Of a DNA stretch of 64,000 nt, positions 61,100-64,000 are shown one piece after another (the first letter of the stretch is position 1; each line of letters starts with the position of its first letter). The translations under genes were made by a program, and so were the position numbers. The notes under the pieces were generated by a model that saw only the letters and a program-made list of their open reading frames with translations, made no database searches and was not told the origin of the DNA. Source of the DNA: Zeus faber (lineage: Eukaryota > Chordata > Actinopteri > Zeiformes > Zeidae); assembly GCA_960531495.1 (NCBI GenBank), contig OY482859.1, positions 9,739,661 to 9,803,660 of the forward strand. Reading direction: 5' to 3'.

Positions 61100-62233
61100 A
61101 TTCCACAGAATGACATCATGATGAATATGTTGTGGGGGGTGGACTGATATGATTGAATCAGTACTTTTTCTTTTGTTAACAAAAAGGATCATTTGTGTAA
61201 TGTCCAAGGACATTGCGCACGTGTACAGTGGAATTGTTTCTTTTCTTTTTTTGTCACGTTCTTATATTATCTCACTTCTGTATTAAATCTGTGGTATCCA
61301 GATCCGTTGGTTTCCAGGGTGGAGGACAGCAGCCTCCAAACGCTCTGTCTGGATGAGCGGCCCTCACTGCACATGTCTGTTGTTTCTTCTTCATTCGGAT
61401 GTCGATCGCAGCGCCATATCACCAAAATCAAATATCACAATATTTCTTTGGACGTATCCATCATTTGACGACATGCCGGGGGTGACTTTGGTCGCTTTCA
61501 TGAGATGTCTCCACACAAGATATAATAAAGATGCAGTCATTATTGACGTGGATGTTGCGATTGATTCGAACGCTCAGAACCGTCCATGGAGTTGGGGAAG
61601 TTGCTTTTACTGCAGCGCGGCCTTGAAGGCGACATTTCACTGCGTCGCGATATTACGAAAACAAAAATTCCCAGACGATACCGCGCCCCATAACACAATA
61701 TGGATACAATAATATGCTTACATGTAATGTTACTGTTCTGCGGCTGATTCACCTCAATTTCCCTTTGAATAACGAGCCTCCCTGTAGTCTACCCTAATCT
61801 CATCTCGAGGTTAGCAGATAAAGCATTTTTCAGAATAAATGGGCCTCATTTCGGAAAGAATCGCACCGTGCCCTGGTAAAAAAAAAAAAAGAAGCGTTTC
61901 CTTCGCGTTTTTTTTTTTTTTTTTGTTTGTTTTAGTTTTTTTTGTTTGTCTGCGTAGTTGTTGTAGTGAGGAACCCGCTCTGGGTGAGACGGGGACGGGC
62001 GTTTTTTGTTTTTTTTTCTCGGGGCGCTGCCGAGCGATGGAGCCAGAAAGACAAAGATCTTCAGCCCCACATCAAAGCGGAGACGGTTAACTCAACCTGC
62101 TCCGGAGCGTCCTCTCACGCTCGCACGCTGCGGCGAAACGCCAGAGACAGGGCGGGAAAGCCCTGCGAGTGCCACGCCGGCGATTAAAAATAGGCCAGTT
62201 GGCACGAGAGGAGGAGAGAACGGACGGATATGT

Positions 62234-62266
<33 letters not shown>

Positions 62267-62469
62267 GAACGGGGCGGAAGTTGGTGAATAGCAGGGCTTC
62301 TTCTTTTTCCGGGGACTTTCTTCTGCAGGCCCGAGATAAGAGGCTCTTCCCTTTAATGTGTGCGAGTTCTCAGATGAATCTTATTTTTGGTTTTGCTCCG
62401 TTGCAGAGAGAGAGACAGAGACGCTGGGGGAGGACGACGGGGGTAAAAAAGAGGCCAACCGTTTCGGAG

Positions 62470-62512
<43 letters not shown>

Positions 62513-64000
62513 AGTTTTCCAAAATAAAAACGGCGGTGTTTTTTTTTTCTTTCTACCTGAACCTTGTTTTTTTCCGAGCGCTGGGCGTGTGTGATTAGCG
62601 TGGTCATCTTTTTTTTGGGGGGGGGGGGGGGGGAGAGGGCGTTCGGTGTGGCTTAACAGCAGCAGCCAACCACAAACACAACAGCGAACGGGTTATAAAT
62701 GAGTTCATAGTTTGAGAGTCGAGTGGCGCTCAATGACGCGGCTTCCGATCTATGACCCCGAAAGCGTAGAGAAGAAGAGACGAAAGAAAATAAAGTAATG
62801 AATGAATAAAAAGAAAGCACACCTCTCGGATACAGAACAGTATCAGAAATGTTTAAAGTTGATCCCGTCATGAGAGAAGGGGGACCCCCGTTCTTCGGCA
62901 AAATGCGATTGCCCCCTCTCTACGATTCTCTCCAGGGGCGTCGTGCCCATTCAATATTTTTGATATCTGGATTTTATACATTTATTTTATTTTATTTTAT
63001 TACTATTGTTTTTTTATAATATGTAGTTATGATCATTTTACATTATGAATCCAATGTGTTCCTCTAATTGTATCAGGGATCATCCCTCGAAGAGTCACAC
63101 ACCCCCTTTGCCTATGGTATTGGTTTCTTCCAAAAATTCGCAACAGCAGGTACGCACCAGGGTTGCCAAGTCCGCTCGTCGACTTTGGGCTTTAAAAGTA
63201 GCTCAAAATGACGTTATACGTGTTGAGATAAATCATAATCTGTACAAAGGAACGTTGTTTCCCGTTAACGGTACACGCCACCATGTTGCCGACCGCACAG
63301 ACCCGCAGTCACCCAGACTTCTCCCTGCGTAAAAGCCCAGTTGGGTGCGACAGCGAGGGAAAGTAGAGCGTTTCTCCAGTCTTTAATTGGAAATTAGTGA
63401 AATAAGAGAAGTCAGGGATTGAGAAAGTCAGGAAAAGAGCATCATGCATGCACATGCTCCTGATCACTCCCTCCCTCCCTTTTCTGCACAAAATCAACTG
63501 CACCGGATTGTTGCCCTTTTTCCCGGTTCTGCAGTTCAAAACCACGTTGGACGTGTCGAAATGAAGTCGGTACTTGCCGCCGTGTTGCCATGACACGCTC
63601 CGTTTAATTTAATAAAAAAAAAAAAAAAAAAAAGATTTAAGACTCTGAACCCTAATTGACTCCCAGTGATTGGAAATAAAAGAGGCTTCTTCAGAATTGG
63701 AAGACGGCGACCGACACCCCGTGACCCTGTCCTTTGCATGGAAACACCTCCGCTCCTTCACTCGGCCGCTGAAGGTCAGGAGGAGAAAAAAAAACAAAAA
63801 AAAAACGCCCGCCGGCGCACGAATCGCGTTACGATCTCGGCGGTTAATCGCGGATCGACGGGCGCGTCAGTCGAGTCCGTTAGTCTGAAACGCTCATATA
63901 CTATCATGTGGTCGAGGGTTTTGAACACCCCCACCCCGACCCCCACCCCTCCACCAGCATGTCCCCCTTTTACATATCTGCTCATTCATCTGAGTCGCCC
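61100..64000. other. Intronic non-coding sequence at the window end
   Basis: Contains T-runs, the (GA) tract at 62235-62270, the (TTG) array, a G-run at 62618-62632 and an A-run at 63612-63632. At 63148-63200, CACCAGGGTTGCCAAGTCCG and a GGGCTTTAAAAGTAGC string resemble a widespread vertebrate repeat, seen here only as a fragment. No TOX exon is found. Confidence 0.45.
62470..62511. repeat. (TTG)n trinucleotide array
   Basis: Fourteen perfect TTG/GTT units. On the minus strand this reads as (CAA)n, encoding a polyglutamine run in one frame, with no gene support. Confidence 0.97.

Larger units (their letters stand above)
37886..64000 (+). other. Presumed intron 1 of the tox2-like gene (runs off the window)
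   Basis: The sequence after the GTAAAT donor at 37886 shows no recognisable second TOX exon through the window end, so intron 1 is at least 26.1 kb. A very long first intron is usual in TOX-family genes. It contains microsatellites, DNA-element fragments, a reverse-transcriptase fragment and several repeat-poor stretches listed separately. Confidence 0.6.

Noticed and set aside
62470-62511. Polyglutamine coding run on the minus strand
   Set aside because: A (CAA)n frame without any flanking protein similarity; simple repeat only.

Overview
The window looks like non-coding-rich vertebrate DNA, most likely from a teleost fish. The evidence is very long, near-perfect (CA)n/(TG)n and (GA)n microsatellites, a decayed Tc1-like transposase of the type common in fish genomes, several families of short inverted-repeat elements, and one spliced coding exon with vertebrate signals. 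There is no prokaryotic gene structure, rRNA, CRISPR array or operon. Most long open frames here are microsatellites read through without a stop. The species cannot be named from this sequence.

The one convincing gene is on the + strand. A 35-codon first coding exon at 37781-37885 starts MDVRFYP and ends PLDYYHSNK, followed by a GT donor. This matches the N-terminus of the TOX family of HMG-box nuclear proteins, and the ending is closest to TOX2. A CpG-rich block with low-complexity runs (about 36780-37780) lies upstream and is the likely promoter and 5' UTR. A short upstream ORF overlaps the start codon. No second exon was found, so about 26.1 kb of the window (37886-64000) is read as part of TOX2 intron 1.

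The upstream 36.8 kb is read as intergenic. It holds microsatellites, a 10-bp minisatellite of about 0.8 kb (32274-33090), several short inverted-repeat DNA element families (called A, B, C and D here), a Tc1-like transposase pseudogene (26971-27262) and several strong inverted repeats. The intron holds more of the same, a reverse-transcriptase fragment (44612-44641), a second CpG-rich block (about 53080-54360) and unique, homeodomain-core-rich stretches that look like enhancers of the kind found around long developmental-regulator genes.

No undescribed protein system was found. The most useful leads are the minisatellite bounded by inverted repeats inside a hAT-like element, the intronic CpG block as an alternative promoter, a paired GCAGATAAG cluster, a possible 57-nt in-phase cassette exon, and several unexplained palindromes. 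Family names rest on remembered motifs, because no database search was possible.
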